In this document: positions 46,639 to 56,655 of the stretch, in pieces
How the letters are laid out: every line of letters starts with the position of its first letter
How positions within the stretch are numbered: position 1 is the stretch's first letter
Source of the DNA: Butyrivibrio sp. INlla21
GTDB lineage: Bacteria; Bacillota; Clostridia; Lachnospirales; Lachnospiraceae
DNA length: 64,000 bases
Direction: 5' to 3'
Assembly: GCF_900116875.1 (NCBI RefSeq)
Contig: NZ_FPCC01000014.1
Location: 19,976 to 83,975 of the forward strand
The notes under the pieces: model-generated
The model's input: only the letters and a program-made list of their open reading frames with translations
Told to the model about the DNA's origin: nothing
Databases searched by the model: none
Position numbers and translations under genes: made by a program

Positions 46639-48000
46639 TCACGCGCCCTTGCATGCCTCTTTTATCACCTTGATCATGAAATCGATCTTGGAATCTGAAA
46701 GTCCCGGATACACTCCGATCCAGAACGCATTGTTCATAACGCTGTCAGTGACTGTAAGGTCGCCGACCACTCTGTAATCCTTGCCTTCCTCAAATTCATT
46801 GAAGCAAGGGTGCTTTATTACATTTCCGCTAAAGAGAAGTCTTGTCTGAATATTATTATCTTCAAGAGCCTTGGTTATCGCATTTCTTGTAAGGTCGTTG
46901 CCCTTACCGTCCTTCGCACCCTCTTTTACGATCATGATAAATCCAAACCATGAAGGGTTGCTGTTTTCGGAAGGCTCGGGAAGAACAAGAACATCACTGA
47001 GTTCGGAAAGACCGTCGTGAAGTTTCTTCCAGTTGCTTCTTCTTGCATCAGCAAAAGGAACCATCTTATCAAGCTGCGCACATCCTACTGCCGCCTGCAT
47101 ATCGGTTGCCTTTAAGTTGTAGCCGAGATGGCTGTATACATATTTATGGTCATATCCGACAGGTAACTGACCGAATTTGCCGTCAAATCTGTGGCCGCAG
47201 AAATTATCTTTTCCGGGAGGACAGATACAGTCTCTTCCCCAGTCGCGGTAGCTGCGAATGAGTCTGTGAAGAAGCGGATTGTTGGTATAAACGCAGCCGC
47301 CCTCGCCCATCGTGATGTGATGAGGAGGATAGAAGCTGGAAGTTCCGATATCTCCCCAAGTTCCGGTAAATCTTGTCTCGCCGTCTATAGTATATTCAGA
47401 TCCGAGCGCGTCGCAGTTATCCTCTACAAGCCAGAGCTCATGCTTATCACAGAACTCTTTTACCGCCTTAAGGTTAAACGGATTGCCAAGAGTATGCGCG
47501 ATCATAACTGCCTTGGTCTTATCTGAAAGTGCCTTCTCAAGCATCTCTACATTGATGTTGTACTCGGGAACGGTAACGTCCACAAACACAGGAATTGCAC
47601 CGTACTGCATGATAGGTGCGATCGTTGTGGGGAATCCGCAGGCAACCGTGATCACTTCGTCGCCTCTTTTTACTCTTCTCTCACCGAGCTCTGTTGCGGT
47701 AAGCGCCATGAATGCGATGAGATTGGCGGAAGATCCGCTGTTTACAAGGCTTGCGAACTTTACATTTAAAAGCTTTGCAAATCTGTCTTCAAACTCATCG
47801 GTATATCTACCGGCTGTAAGCCAGAAATCAAGCGAAGAATCAACGAGGTTCACAACCTCTTTTTCATCAAAAACTCTTCCCGAATAAGGGATCCTGTCTC
47901 CCTCACTAAACTTCTCTTTATCAGTCTTAAGAAAGCGCTCGTAGTAGTCCTTTACAAGCTCAAGTATCTGCTCTCTTGCCATCTGCTGTTCGTTACTCAT
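46639..48000 (-). CDS. rfbH: CDP-6-deoxy-4-hexulose 3-dehydrase (RfbH/DdhC type)
   Basis: RfbH removes the C3 hydroxyl of CDP-4-keto-6-deoxyglucose, the key step to 3,6-dideoxyhexoses, using PMP and a [2Fe-2S] cluster. The 453-residue product has the aminotransferase fold, but the PLP lysine is replaced by histidine in SFYPPHHITMGEGG (222-235), the hallmark of this enzyme. Cluster cysteines are likely C196 and C258, C260, C268 (DCICPPGKDNFCGHRF). It lies 34 bp after rfbG. A dedicated RfbI reductase partner is not encoded in the window. Confidence 0.95.
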   Translation of the reverse strand: MSNEQQMAREQILELVKDYYERFLKTDKEKFSEGDRIPYSGRVFDEKEVVNLVDSSLDFWLTAGRYTDEFEDRFAKLLNVKFASLVNSGSSANLIAFMALTATELGERRVKRGDEVITVACGFPTTIAPIMQYGAIPVFVDVTVPEYNINVEMLEKALSDKTKAVMIAHTLGNPFNLKAVKEFCDKHELWLVEDNCDALGSEYTIDGETRFTGTWGDIGTSSFYPPHHITMGEGGCVYTNNPLLHRLIRSYRDWGRDCICPPGKDNFCGHRFDGKFGQLPVGYDHKYVYSHLGYNLKATDMQAAVGCAQLDKMVPFADARRSNWKKLHDGLSELSDVLVLPEPSENSNPSWFGFIMIVKEGAKDGKGNDLTRNAITKALEDNNIQTRLLFSGNVIKHPCFNEFEEGKDYRVVGDLTVTDSVMNNAFWIGVYPGLSDSKIDFMIKVIKEACKGA

Positions 48001-48033
48001 TAAAAAAATCTCCTCAAAACTCTGTTTCTTTTA

Positions 48034-49119
48034 TTACTGAAAATACTCTTTTATCTGCTTCTCCATGGAAGCTATTCCCTCGCCCGAAAAATAGGCATAT
48101 GTCCACTCCGCGGTAGCTCTTACCGCATCGTCGATGTTCCATTTAGGCGACCACTTAAGTCTACTCTTTATCTTGGAACAGTCAAGTTTAAGGTAATTTG
48201 CTTCGTGCGGACCGCCGTCGGGACGAACCTCTATCTCAAGCTTATTGTTATATTTGCAGTTCTTTTCACCTGTAGCGATGAGCGCATTCCAAGCATCCGC
48301 ATAGCTTCCCGCAAGCTTACCTGCCGTCACGGCGTCACCCTCATTGGGACCGACATTGTAATATCCCGCATAAGCTTTATCTTCGTACTGAAGCTGCGCA
48401 AGCAAAAGATATGCAGAAAGCGCCTCAAGCACGTGCTGAAAGGGTCTTGTTGAATCGGGGTTTCTAAGGATTATCTTTTCCCCTTTCATAGTTGCCCTTA
48501 CACAATCCGGGATAAGTCTGTCGTTGGCAAAATCACCGCCTCCGATAACATTACCCGCTCTTGCCGTTGATGTCGCAATGCCCATTTCATTTAAAAATGA
48601 ATTGATATAGGAATGTGTCACAAGCTCGGAGCATGACTTTGAGTTGGAATAAGGATCGAAGCCGTCGAGCTTTTCATCCTCGCGGTAGCCCCACTCCCAC
48701 TCATTGTTCTGATAAACCTTGTCCGTAGTGACATTAAGAAAAGACTTAACGCTATCCGAAAGTCTGACGCACTCACAGATATTAACCGTGCCCATCACGT
48801 TGGTCTCATAGGTATAGCGTGGGTCCTTGTATGAATCTCTGACAATAGGCTGCGCCGCGAGATGAAACACAATCTCGGGCCTAACCTTATCAAAATACTC
48901 TTTTAACTCATCATAATTTCTTATATCGCCAAGATGCGAATCCATGATGTTCTCTATGTCCGCGATCTTGTATAAACTCTCGTTATCTTCAGGCTGTGGC
49001 AGCGCGTATCCGTGCACATCCGCTCCCGCCATAACAAGTATCTTGGAAAGCCAGCTCCCCTTAAATCCGGTATGACCGGTTATAAGAACTCTTTTCCCTT
49101 TGTAAAAATCCAGCATCAT
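48034..49119 (-). CDS. rfbG: CDP-glucose 4,6-dehydratase
   Basis: RfbG makes CDP-4-keto-6-deoxyglucose, the substrate for RfbH. The 361-residue extended SDR has VLITGHTGFKGSWLSKIL (11-28), HLAAQPIVRDSYKDP, NVTTDKVYQNNEW and the catalytic YSNSKSCSEL. ARAGNVIGGGDFANDRLIPD is diagnostic for this enzyme. Its ATG overlaps the stop of the upstream glycosyltransferase gene. rfbF (glucose-1-phosphate cytidylyltransferase) is missing here and must be elsewhere. Confidence 0.96.
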   Translation of the reverse strand: MMLDFYKGKRVLITGHTGFKGSWLSKILVMAGADVHGYALPQPEDNESLYKIADIENIMDSHLGDIRNYDELKEYFDKVRPEIVFHLAAQPIVRDSYKDPRYTYETNVMGTVNICECVRLSDSVKSFLNVTTDKVYQNNEWEWGYREDEKLDGFDPYSNSKSCSELVTHSYINSFLNEMGIATSTARAGNVIGGGDFANDRLIPDCVRATMKGEKIILRNPDSTRPFQHVLEALSAYLLLAQLQYEDKAYAGYYNVGPNEGDAVTAGKLAGSYADAWNALIATGEKNCKYNNKLEIEVRPDGGPHEANYLKLDCSKIKSRLKWSPKWNIDDAVRATAEWTYAYFSGEGIASMEKQIKEYFQ

Positions 49120-50138
49120 TCACCTTTCTCACACTCGGCCGCTTCTCTTTCGTAGTCCGCAGCCTGTTCCTCATTGCCCAGCGCTCTGTAGCACTTTGCA
49201 AGGGCAAGTCTCGGAAGTTCTTTACTCTTTTTTATATCAAGGATACTCTCGCACTCGTAAGCTCCGTTAAAGAACCATATAATAGCTTCGTCGTAATCCT
49301 TTTTACCGTAATAATATTCGCCGAGCTCGTAGCACATCTCGCTCGACATCTCAGTCGTCGCATCTTTCAATGAGTATTTTAAAAGAGCCGGTGCATCGTC
49401 CTCAAGCACAGCAACATGCGCAAGTACGCAGCTTGCCTCTTTGATCTCATCGACGCCTCTGTTGGTGTCGCATGCAGACTTTTCAAAAAACTCTTTTGCC
49501 TTTATAAAATCATCGTCGGTTCCGCCCATGAAAAGCTCGCGCGCGTACATGTTGTGAAGTCTCTTTGATAAGTATCTTCCGTCATCAACCGCTTTCCTGA
49601 ATGAAGCGAGGTCTCTTCCCGCGTGATTCTCTCTGGGTCTGTGGATGATCTCGATGTCGCTGTTGCACACAACGGGCTCAAGCGAAACCTGCTCGTGGAT
49701 CGGATCCTCCCAGACGAAATGTCTGACGCGCTTAAAAAGCTTGGGTCTAAGCTCTCTGTCATAGTTGTACACGGTTCTAAACGACAACTGATTGCAATAA
49801 TACATCTGAACTATATCAATATCAAGTTCTTCAATGTCTTCTTTTAACTTAAGGAATCTCTGACGATTCTCCTCGTCCAGCTCCTCGTCTGCATCCGCAG
49901 CATATATATAGTCACAAGTTGCAAGTGAAAAAGAGTAATTTCTTGCTTCACTGAAGTCGCCCGTCCACTTAAAATCGTAGACCTTCGCGCCGCACTCCTT
50001 CGCGATCTCCTTGGTCTTGTCCGTTGATCCCGTATCGACAACGATCATCTCATCAACGATCCCCTGAAGGCTCTTAAGGCATCTTCCAAGGCACTCCTCT
50101 TCGTTTTTTACTATCATGCAAACACTTACTGTAACCAT
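49116..50138 (-). CDS. Family 2 glycosyltransferase with TPR tail
   Basis: A 340-residue protein: GT2 domain with SVCMIVKNEEECLGRCLKSL (5-24), VDTGSTDKT (34-42) and the DxD-like YAADADEEL (79-87), followed by a helical TPR-like C-terminal half (~190-340). This SunS/SpsA-like layout is common in Firmicute surface-glycan clusters. The start MVTVSVCM follows GGAGGGGAT; a longer frame adds 28 residues of control region. It is the first gene of the rfb set and may transfer the dideoxyhexose. Confidence 0.87.
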   Translation of the reverse strand: MVTVSVCMIVKNEEECLGRCLKSLQGIVDEMIVVDTGSTDKTKEIAKECGAKVYDFKWTGDFSEARNYSFSLATCDYIYAADADEELDEENRQRFLKLKEDIEELDIDIVQMYYCNQLSFRTVYNYDRELRPKLFKRVRHFVWEDPIHEQVSLEPVVCNSDIEIIHRPRENHAGRDLASFRKAVDDGRYLSKRLHNMYARELFMGGTDDDFIKAKEFFEKSACDTNRGVDEIKEASCVLAHVAVLEDDAPALLKYSLKDATTEMSSEMCYELGEYYYGKKDYDEAIIWFFNGAYECESILDIKKSKELPRLALAKCYRALGNEEQAADYEREAAECEKGE

Positions 50139-50215
50139 ATCCCCTCCGCTTTTATATCCCCAACGTTGTTTATACTCACTACCTAATTTTACCTTAAAAT
50201 GCCCAAACTTGCCAC

Positions 50216-50244
50216 TTTTCAATAATTTTCCTATGAGTTACAAT
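50216..50244 (+). promoter_or_regulatory. Promoter of the propeller-like lipoprotein gene
   Basis: TTTTCA-17 bp-TACAAT on the plus strand, about 30 bp upstream of the start codon. Confidence 0.5.
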
Positions 50245-50273
50245 ATCAATAAAACACCTGACGGGAATAATAA

Positions 50274-51395
50274 ATGAAAGCGATAAGCAATTTCTTTTTT
50301 CATATAAAAAACAAATCTATTATCCGCACCGCAGTTTGTGTGGCACTTATACTGACATCGTCCGCCTGCCTGTTTGGGTGTTCCAAAAAAAAGGACCCCA
50401 AAATAGTCGATGGGCCAGTGATCATTGAAAAAGCTTCCCCCTATGACGGAAAAGAATATCTGGAAGAATCTGTTCTTACCGACGCGGGCGAGGACCTCGA
50501 AGCGGCAGCCGCAGAGTACGAGCCGATAAACAACTATGATACCGAGCTCAGCGTCCCCACATACATCACCAAGGTTGATGACACCTGGTTCATCGTTGAC
50601 TGCTACCACAACAGAGTTATCTATTCAAAAGAGCTTGGTGCTCCGCTAAATTCTTGGCTTATCATGTCATCCGAAGCAACTCAGCCGCACACGATGGCAA
50701 GCGACGGCTCTGTATATATGATCGACGACACCGAGAACAACAGAGTTCTCATCTATGAAAAAAAGGATGATAAGTTTATTCTGACTCAGCGCTTTAATGA
50801 TATCGGAACAAGGCCTCACTACACAGTCTACGACGAAGAAACAGATACCTTTTATGTATGGAGTTCGATAACGGGAGAGCTCTTTTGCTTTAGAAGAGAA
50901 GCTTCATCGAACCGCGTTTACATGACGGACAAGCGTGTTATCTCATGTCTTGACGACATATACGTAAGATCTTTTTCCATAATAGACGGAAAAATATACT
51001 TTGTTTCCGGAGTATCGGATTCGGCTCCCGATTCCAAGATCTTGAAATGCAATCTTGAAACTCTTGAGATAGAAAAAGAATATCCTGTCCCGGACGAGCT
51101 TGCGGGAATGGTTCAGCTTACCAAGGCAAACAAGGGCTTTCTTATCACTATCTCTACGGATAAGTCCGGTGCACAGGATAAAGCAACGATAGTGCAGACA
51201 GACTCTCTTGAAGCACTTACTAAGGGCAAGTACACGGATGTCTATGCGGATCACTTCATCGGCGGAGGAACACCATACTATATTTCCAATGTAAACGACA
51301 CGTTCTTCCTCACCGAACACCGCGTCAAAGGCCACTCTATCTGGTCGTTTAAGTTTGACGGTAAGACAATTTCAGACGTAACGGCAGTATATTGA
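50274..51395 (+). CDS. Propeller-like lipoprotein
   Basis: A 373-residue lipoprotein with an unusually long signal region and lipobox LFGC (C36). After a linker, repeats of beta-strand segments with motifs such as TWFIVDCYHNRVIYSKELGA and SVYMIDDTENNRVLIYEKKD resemble six-bladed NHL/YVTN-type propellers (about 40-60 residues each). No catalytic motif is seen. It is divergent from the glycan cluster and ends in a strong terminator, so it seems monocistronic. Ligand binding at the cell surface is a plausible role. Confidence 0.75.
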   Translation: MKAISNFFFHIKNKSIIRTAVCVALILTSSACLFGCSKKKDPKIVDGPVIIEKASPYDGKEYLEESVLTDAGEDLEAAAAEYEPINNYDTELSVPTYITKVDDTWFIVDCYHNRVIYSKELGAPLNSWLIMSSEATQPHTMASDGSVYMIDDTENNRVLIYEKKDDKFILTQRFNDIGTRPHYTVYDEETDTFYVWSSITGELFCFRREASSNRVYMTDKRVISCLDDIYVRSFSIIDGKIYFVSGVSDSAPDSKILKCNLETLEIEKEYPVPDELAGMVQLTKANKGFLITISTDKSGAQDKATIVQTDSLEALTKGKYTDVYADHFIGGGTPYYISNVNDTFFLTEHRVKGHSIWSFKFDGKTISDVTAVY

Positions 51396-51404
51396 TAACA
51401 ACAG

Positions 51405-51438
51405 CCCTTCCTTGTATCGGGAAGGGTATTATTTTTTT
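51405..51438 (+). terminator. Terminator after the propeller lipoprotein gene
   Basis: CCCTTCC-ttgtatcg-GGAAGGG followed by TATTATTTTTTTC. Confidence 0.88.
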
Positions 51439-51521
51439 CTTTATAATATTTATAAAATTTTTAGATTTCTCTTCCTAAATTACGTTATTGCTAGTAAAAT
51501 AGGAATGGGAGATGAACAAAA

Positions 51522-52604
51522 ATGAAAATAATTACGAACGCCAAATCGTTAATGACTTTATATAAGGATTATCGCACAATGACGTGTGAAGACCTTGAAG
51601 ACTTCTATCAGTCAAAGTGCGATTACTATCAGGACTATGTCGGCATCAGTCTTATTGCCGGGGCTATAGTCTCTGTAACATACATTTTTTCCGATTATTT
51701 TTTGAACGGAAGCTTCCTTCCTACACTCATCCCCAGATTTTCCATTCTTGTCGTTCTGTTTCTTTTCCTGATCATAACCAACTTCTTTAAGAGCAGAGGC
51801 ATCACCGTCTTTATAGATTACGTTCTCGGCCACGGTATGGTACTTGCGACCATCTGGTCAATCTACCACCTAAATATCAAGGTTCATGCAAGCGAAGGCT
51901 TCATCATCATGAATCTCATATTCATCACCTTAGGCTTCGTGTCGCGGCCACGTGAAATAGCGCTTTCATCGCTTATATTTATTTTGGAAATACTGATATC
52001 GAATCTGTTCAATCATTATGAAAACCTGGAGATCATCATCGCACTCCAGATTCCGTGCGCAATCGCGGTATTCTGTTCGCACTGTCTGCTTACTCTTGTG
52101 TACCTCGATCACTACAGAGTCCAGCAAAAGCTTGAACTTGCCATGGTAACAGATCCGCTTACACAGGTTTACAACAGACATTTACTTGAAAAGATAGTAA
52201 CGAAAAATGCTCTTATAGATGCAAAAGAGCCTGTGACGATCGCGATGCTCGACATCGACTTCTTCAAACAGGTCAATGATGAGCACGGTCACTACACAGG
52301 CGATCTGACGCTCCTTTATATGGGACAGATGCTTTCGAAGCAGACACATGAAGATGACTACGTTATCCGCTTCGGCGGCGAAGAATTTATTATTATCTTA
52401 AAAGACTGCGACGTCAACAACGCCTGCGCCCGCATGGAGCAATTCCGTCGCGATATCGAGGTGTCAAAAGACACTCCTGTACCGTTCACTATTTCTGTCG
52501 GCATATCGAAGTACACGGGCGACTTTGCAAAGACAATCCAAAACGTCGACCACGCACTGTATAAGGCGAAAAACTCCGGCAGAAACTGCGTAGTAGTGGT
52601 GTAA
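51522..52604 (+). CDS. Membrane GGEEF diguanylate cyclase
   Basis: A 360-residue protein with about six membrane segments (residues ~40-195) and a C-terminal GGDEF domain: TDPLTQVYNRHLLEK (210-224), MLDIDFFKQVNDEHGHYTGD (242-261) and FGGEEFIIIL (284-293). The full GGEEF signature predicts an active c-di-GMP synthase; there is no RxxD inhibitory site. It is unrelated in its membrane domain to the other GGDEF protein 6 kb away, so the two likely sense different signals. Confidence 0.9.
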   Translation: MKIITNAKSLMTLYKDYRTMTCEDLEDFYQSKCDYYQDYVGISLIAGAIVSVTYIFSDYFLNGSFLPTLIPRFSILVVLFLFLIITNFFKSRGITVFIDYVLGHGMVLATIWSIYHLNIKVHASEGFIIMNLIFITLGFVSRPREIALSSLIFILEILISNLFNHYENLEIIIALQIPCAIAVFCSHCLLTLVYLDHYRVQQKLELAMVTDPLTQVYNRHLLEKIVTKNALIDAKEPVTIAMLDIDFFKQVNDEHGHYTGDLTLLYMGQMLSKQTHEDDYVIRFGGEEFIIILKDCDVNNACARMEQFRRDIEVSKDTPVPFTISVGISKYTGDFAKTIQNVDHALYKAKNSGRNCVVVV

Positions 52605-52673
52605 GAATCCAGGCAATACTTAGAAGCAAAAATAATCCGGTCTCACTTCTGCTCGTTGTGATTTGTTAGAAAC

Positions 52674-52733
52674 AAAAAACGATAAATGCCTCATTTCATG
52701 TCATTCATAGAAATCGGCATTTATCGTTTTTTT
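52674..52733. terminator. Bidirectional terminator between the GGEEF gene and prfB
   Basis: AAAAAACGATAAATGCC and GGCATTTATCGTTTTTT form a 17-bp perfect stem with a long 25-base loop, serving convergent transcripts. Confidence 0.9.
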
Positions 52734-52805
52734 ATTTCACAAATCATCGCCTCGTGCGAATGATTCGCCTGTCTTATCTTTTGCTCCTAAGTATTACTTG
52801 GATTC

Positions 52806-53948
52806 TTACTCCTCTGCAGCTTCTCCTACAGGCTTTCCGCCTGTGGCTAACCATTTAAGATATGCGTTGATGAAAGGATCAAGTTCGCCGTCAAGTACTC
52901 CGTCGGCGTTTGATGCTTTGAAGCCTGTACGTGTATCGTTAACCATAGTGTAAGGCTGAAGTACATAAGAACGGATCTGGCTGCCCCACGCATTGTCTTT
53001 TACCTCACCACGGATACCGTCGAGCTTAGCCTGATTCTCTTCCTGCTTCATGATGAAGAGCTTAGCCTTAAGCATCTGCATAGCCTTGTCCTTGTTCTGG
53101 AACTGTGAACGCTCATTCTGACAAGCAACAACTACGCCGGTAGGAATATGTGTGATACGAACAGCGGATGAAGTCTTGTTGATGTGCTGTCCGCCGGCAC
53201 CACTTGAACGATATGTATCGATTCTGAGGTCATCGGGATTGATCTCGATATCTACATCCTCTTCTATATCAGGCATAACGTCGCAGGATACGAAAGATGT
53301 CTGTCTCTTGGCCTGTGCGTTGAAAGGGCTGATACGAACAAGTCTGTGAACACCGTGCTCAGACTTAAGAAGTCCGTATGCGTTGGTTCCTGAAATCTGG
53401 AAAGTCACTGACTTGATACCTGCCTCGTCTCCGTCAAGAAGATCGAGAACTTCTGTTGTAAATCCCTTACGCTCTGCCCATCTTGTATACATACGATAGA
53501 GCATGCTCGCCCAGTCACAAGCCTCTGTTCCGCCTGCACCTGCGTTAAGTCTTAAGATTACATCATATTTATCATAAGGCTGGTTGAGAAGATTGCTGAT
53601 ACGGATGTTCTCAAGAGTATTCTCAAAATCATCAAGCTCAGCTCTGATCTCGGCTGCCATGTCTTCATCGTCTACACCCTCTGCGTTCTGCATGTCGATA
53701 AGATCGATGATATCTCCGTACTGATTATTGAGCTTCTCAATACCTGCAACAAGATCCTGCATGTTCTTGAGGTCTTTTGTTTTCTTGTTGGCCTTCTCCG
53801 CATTGTCCCAGAAGCCCGGCTCCTCCATCTCACGAGAGAGCTCTTCTATTATCTTTTTCTTGGAATTCAGATCAAGTGACGCAGTTACCTCGTCGAGAGT
53901 TCCGCGCAGATTCTGAATCTCAACCTTCATTTGATCAAGCACTACCAT
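52806..53948 (-). CDS. prfB: Peptide chain release factor 2
   Basis: RF2 terminates translation at UGA and UAA. The 380-residue product has the SPF codon-recognition tripeptide (207-209, RISPFNAQAKRQ) and the GGQ catalytic motif (252-254, SSGAGGQHINKTSSAV). In most bacteria the gene has a +1 frameshift at codons 25-26 (CTT TGA C); here codon 25 is CTT and codon 26 is GAT in an uninterrupted frame, so this control is absent. It is 12 bp downstream of secA and probably cotranscribed. Confidence 0.97.
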   Translation of the reverse strand: MVVLDQMKVEIQNLRGTLDEVTASLDLNSKKKIIEELSREMEEPGFWDNAEKANKKTKDLKNMQDLVAGIEKLNNQYGDIIDLIDMQNAEGVDDEDMAAEIRAELDDFENTLENIRISNLLNQPYDKYDVILRLNAGAGGTEACDWASMLYRMYTRWAERKGFTTEVLDLLDGDEAGIKSVTFQISGTNAYGLLKSEHGVHRLVRISPFNAQAKRQTSFVSCDVMPDIEEDVDIEINPDDLRIDTYRSSGAGGQHINKTSSAVRITHIPTGVVVACQNERSQFQNKDKAMQMLKAKLFIMKQEENQAKLDGIRGEVKDNAWGSQIRSYVLQPYTMVNDTRTGFKASNADGVLDGELDPFINAYLKWLATGGKPVGEAAEE

Positions 53949-53960
53949 TATTACTACCTC

Positions 53961-56525
53961 TTACGCCCTTCCGCAGCAATTCTTATATTTTTTGCCGCTT
54001 CCGCAAGGACATGGATCGTTGGGATAAACCTTGGCTTCCACTCTCTTAACGGGGGTCTTCTGTGCAGAGTCGTCCTTATTGGTTCCTGTAACCTTGGCAA
54101 CCTGCTCTCTTTCAACCTTCTCTTCGATGTGAACATGGAAAAGAAGTCTCACAGTATCTTCTCTGATGCTCTTGGTCATATCATCGAACATCTCATAGCC
54201 TGCAAGCTTGTACTCAAGCTTGGGATCTCTCTGAGCATAGGACTGAAGTCCGATACCCTGACGAAGCTGATCCATATCGTCGATATGATCCATCCACTTT
54301 CTGTCGATAACTTTCAAAAGAATTACACGCTCGATCTCACGGATCTGCTCAGGCTCAGGGAACTCAGCCTCTTTTGCCTCATAGAGCTTAACAGCTTCTT
54401 CCTTGAGCTGCTGGATAAGACCCGACTTGGTGAGATTATCTATACGTCCTCTGTTGATCTTCTTAAGAGGAACTGTGGGAAGAAGGATCTCATTGAGTTC
54501 CTTAAGATCCCAGTTATCGGGATCGTTCTCTTCACCTACTACAGTCTCAACGGAACCTTCTACAATATCAGTGATCATCTTGTAGATGGAATCACGCATA
54601 GAATCGCCGTTAAGTACTTTCTTACGCTCGTTGTATATGATCTCTCTCTGCTCATTGTTAACCTGGTCGTACTCGAGAAGGTTCTTTCTGATCGCATAGT
54701 TGTTGGACTCGATCTTCTTCTGAGCAGTCTCGATAGCCTTGGAAAGAGATGAATGCTCAATCTCCTGTCCCTCGGGAATTCTAAGTGCATTGAACATAGC
54801 AATGAGTCTCTCTGAACCAAAGAGTCTCATGAGGTTATCCTCAAGTGAAAGATAGAACTTGGATTCACCGGGATCACCCTGACGTCCGGAACGTCCACGG
54901 AGCTGGTTATCGATACGTCTACTCTCGTGTCTCTCAGTACCTATGATCTTAAGTCCGCCTGCTGCTCTTGATTCCTCATCAAGCTTGATATCGGTACCAC
55001 GGCCGGCCATGTTGGTCGCGATCGTAACAGCGCCGTGCTTACCTGCCTCGGCAACGATCTCAGCCTCCATCTCATGGAACTTGGCATTGAGGACCTGATG
55101 CTGGATGCCTCTCTTTCTGAGCATCTTGCTGAGTTCCTCCGAAGCCTCGATTGTAATTGTACCTACAAGTACAGGCTGTCCTTTTTCATGTGCAGCCTCT
55201 ACGGCATCGCAAATTGCGTTAAGTTTCTCTTTTCTTGTCTTGTATACGGCATCCTGAAGATCCTTACGGATAACGGGCTCGTTGGTAGGAATCTCGATAA
55301 CGTCCATTCCGTAGATATCACGGAACTCGCGCTCCTCTGTAAGAGCCGTACCTGTCATACCGCACTTTTTCTCAAATTTATTAAAGAAGTTCTGGAAAGT
55401 GATAGTCGCAAGGGTCTTGGACTCTCTCTTAACCTTCACATGCTCTTTTGCCTCAATAGCCTGGTGAAGTCCGTCTGAATAACGACGTCCGGGCATTACA
55501 CGACCTGTAAACTCATCAACGATAAGAACTTCGTCATCCTTAACGATGTAGTCGTGATCTCTCTGCATGAGGTTGTTAGCACGAAGCGCAAGGATAATGT
55601 TGTGCTGGATTTCAAGGTTCTCAGGATCTGCGAGGTTCTCGATACGGAAGAATCTCTCAACCTTGGCAACACCCTGCTCTGTAAGGTTAACGATCTTATC
55701 CTTCTCATTAACGATGAAGTCTCCGGTCTCTTCTCTCTCTATACCCATGATGGCATCCATCTTGGAAAGCTCTTCCATATCCTCACCGCGAGTCATCTGC
55801 TTAGCAAGAATATCGCATGCCTCATAGAGTTTGGTTGACTTATCGGACTGACCTGAAATGATAAGAGGTGTACGCGCTTCGTCGATAAGGATTGAGTCTA
55901 CCTCATCGATGATGGCATAGTTAAGTCCGCGAAGAACGCACTGCTCTTTGTAGATAGCCATGTTATCACGAAGATAATCGAAACCAAGTTCGTTGTTGGT
56001 TACATATGTGATGTCACAGTTATATGCGGCTCTTCTTTCTTCCGCATTCATGCTGTTAAGAACGACACCTACGGTAAGTCCCAAGAATTCATGAATCTTA
56101 CCCATCCACTCGGCATCACGCTTAGCAAGGTAATCGTTAACTGTAACGACGTTAACACCCTGACCTGCAAGTGCATCAAGATATGAAGGAAGTGTAGCAA
56201 CGAGTGTCTTACCTTCACCTGTTCTCATCTCGGCGATACGTCCCTGATGAAGGATGATACCACCTATAAGCTGAACTCTGAAGTGCTCCATTCCAAGCAC
56301 ACGCTTACCTGCTTCTCTTACAACCGCATAAGCTTCCGGCATAATATCGTCAAGAGTCTGTCCCTCTGAAAGTCTCTTCTTAAACTCATCTGTCTTAGCT
56401 CTGAGCTCTTCGTCCGAAAGAGCCTGCATCTGAGGCCTCATCGCCTCGATAGAATCAACGATAGGTCTGATCCTCTTAAGCTCTCTCTCACTGTGTGTTC
56501 CGATAATTTTGTCAATAATACTCAT
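53961..56525 (-). CDS. secA: Preprotein translocase ATPase SecA
   Basis: SecA powers protein export through SecYEG. The 854-residue product has Walker [12 protein letters not shown] (100-110), the [15 protein letters not shown] box, and a C-terminal SecB/lipid-binding zinc motif [14 protein letters not shown]. The start [19 protein letters not shown] follows GGAG; an upstream extension in the same frame is leader sequence. A strong-looking promoter and a short attenuator-like hairpin lie upstream. Confidence 0.98.
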   Translation of the reverse strand: MSIIDKIIGTHSERELKRIRPIVDSIEAMRPQMQALSDEELRAKTDEFKKRLSEGQTLDDIMPEAYAVVREAGKRVLGMEHFRVQLIGGIILHQGRIAEMRTGEGKTLVATLPSYLDALAGQGVNVVTVNDYLAKRDAEWMGKIHEFLGLTVGVVLNSMNAEERRAAYNCDITYVTNNELGFDYLRDNMAIYKEQCVLRGLNYAIIDEVDSILIDEARTPLIISGQSDKSTKLYEACDILAKQMTRGEDMEELSKMDAIMGIEREETGDFIVNEKDKIVNLTEQGVAKVERFFRIENLADPENLEIQHNIILALRANNLMQRDHDYIVKDDEVLIVDEFTGRVMPGRRYSDGLHQAIEAKEHVKVKRESKTLATITFQNFFNKFEKKCGMTGTALTEEREFRDIYGMDVIEIPTNEPVIRKDLQDAVYKTRKEKLNAICDAVEAAHEKGQPVLVGTITIEASEELSKMLRKRGIQHQVLNAKFHEMEAEIVAEAGKHGAVTIATNMAGRGTDIKLDEESRAAGGLKIIGTERHESRRIDNQLRGRSGRQGDPGESKFYLSLEDNLMRLFGSERLIAMFNALRIPEGQEIEHSSLSKAIETAQKKIESNNYAIRKNLLEYDQVNNEQREIIYNERKKVLNGDSMRDSIYKMITDIVEGSVETVVGEENDPDNWDLKELNEILLPTVPLKKINRGRIDNLTKSGLIQQLKEEAVKLYEAKEAEFPEPEQIREIERVILLKVIDRKWMDHIDDMDQLRQGIGLQSYAQRDPKLEYKLAGYEMFDDMTKSIREDTVRLLFHVHIEEKVEREQVAKVTGTNKDDSAQKTPVKRVEAKVYPNDPCPCGSGKKYKNCCGRA

Positions 56526-56542
56526 ATTTAAATCTCCGTAAA

Positions 56543-56562
56543 AAAGGGTATAGTTTCCCTTT
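56543..56562 (-). promoter_or_regulatory. secA leader hairpin
   Basis: On the minus strand AAAGGG-aaactata-CCCTTT followed by TTTACGG, just before the secA ribosome binding site. Its AAACTAT loop between GGG and CCC matches that in the str leader hairpin (18139-18162). Confidence 0.4.
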
Positions 56563-56585
56563 ATTTTAGCAAAAGTCCGTTGTAC

Positions 56586-56614
56586 ATTGTAACAGATTTG
56601 CAAAAACTATTCAA
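56586..56614 (-). promoter_or_regulatory. secA-prfB promoter
   Basis: TTGAAT-17 bp-TACAAT on the minus strand, ~60 bp upstream of the start codon. Confidence 0.7.
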
Positions 56615-56655
56615 CTTCTCCCAATGAACTTATTCGAGATACTATTCTATTATTA

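Noticed and set aside
53931..54752. 273-residue plus-strand open frame opposite secA/prfB
   Set aside because: Antisense shadow of two strongly conserved genes, no ribosome binding site, low-complexity Leu/Ser content.
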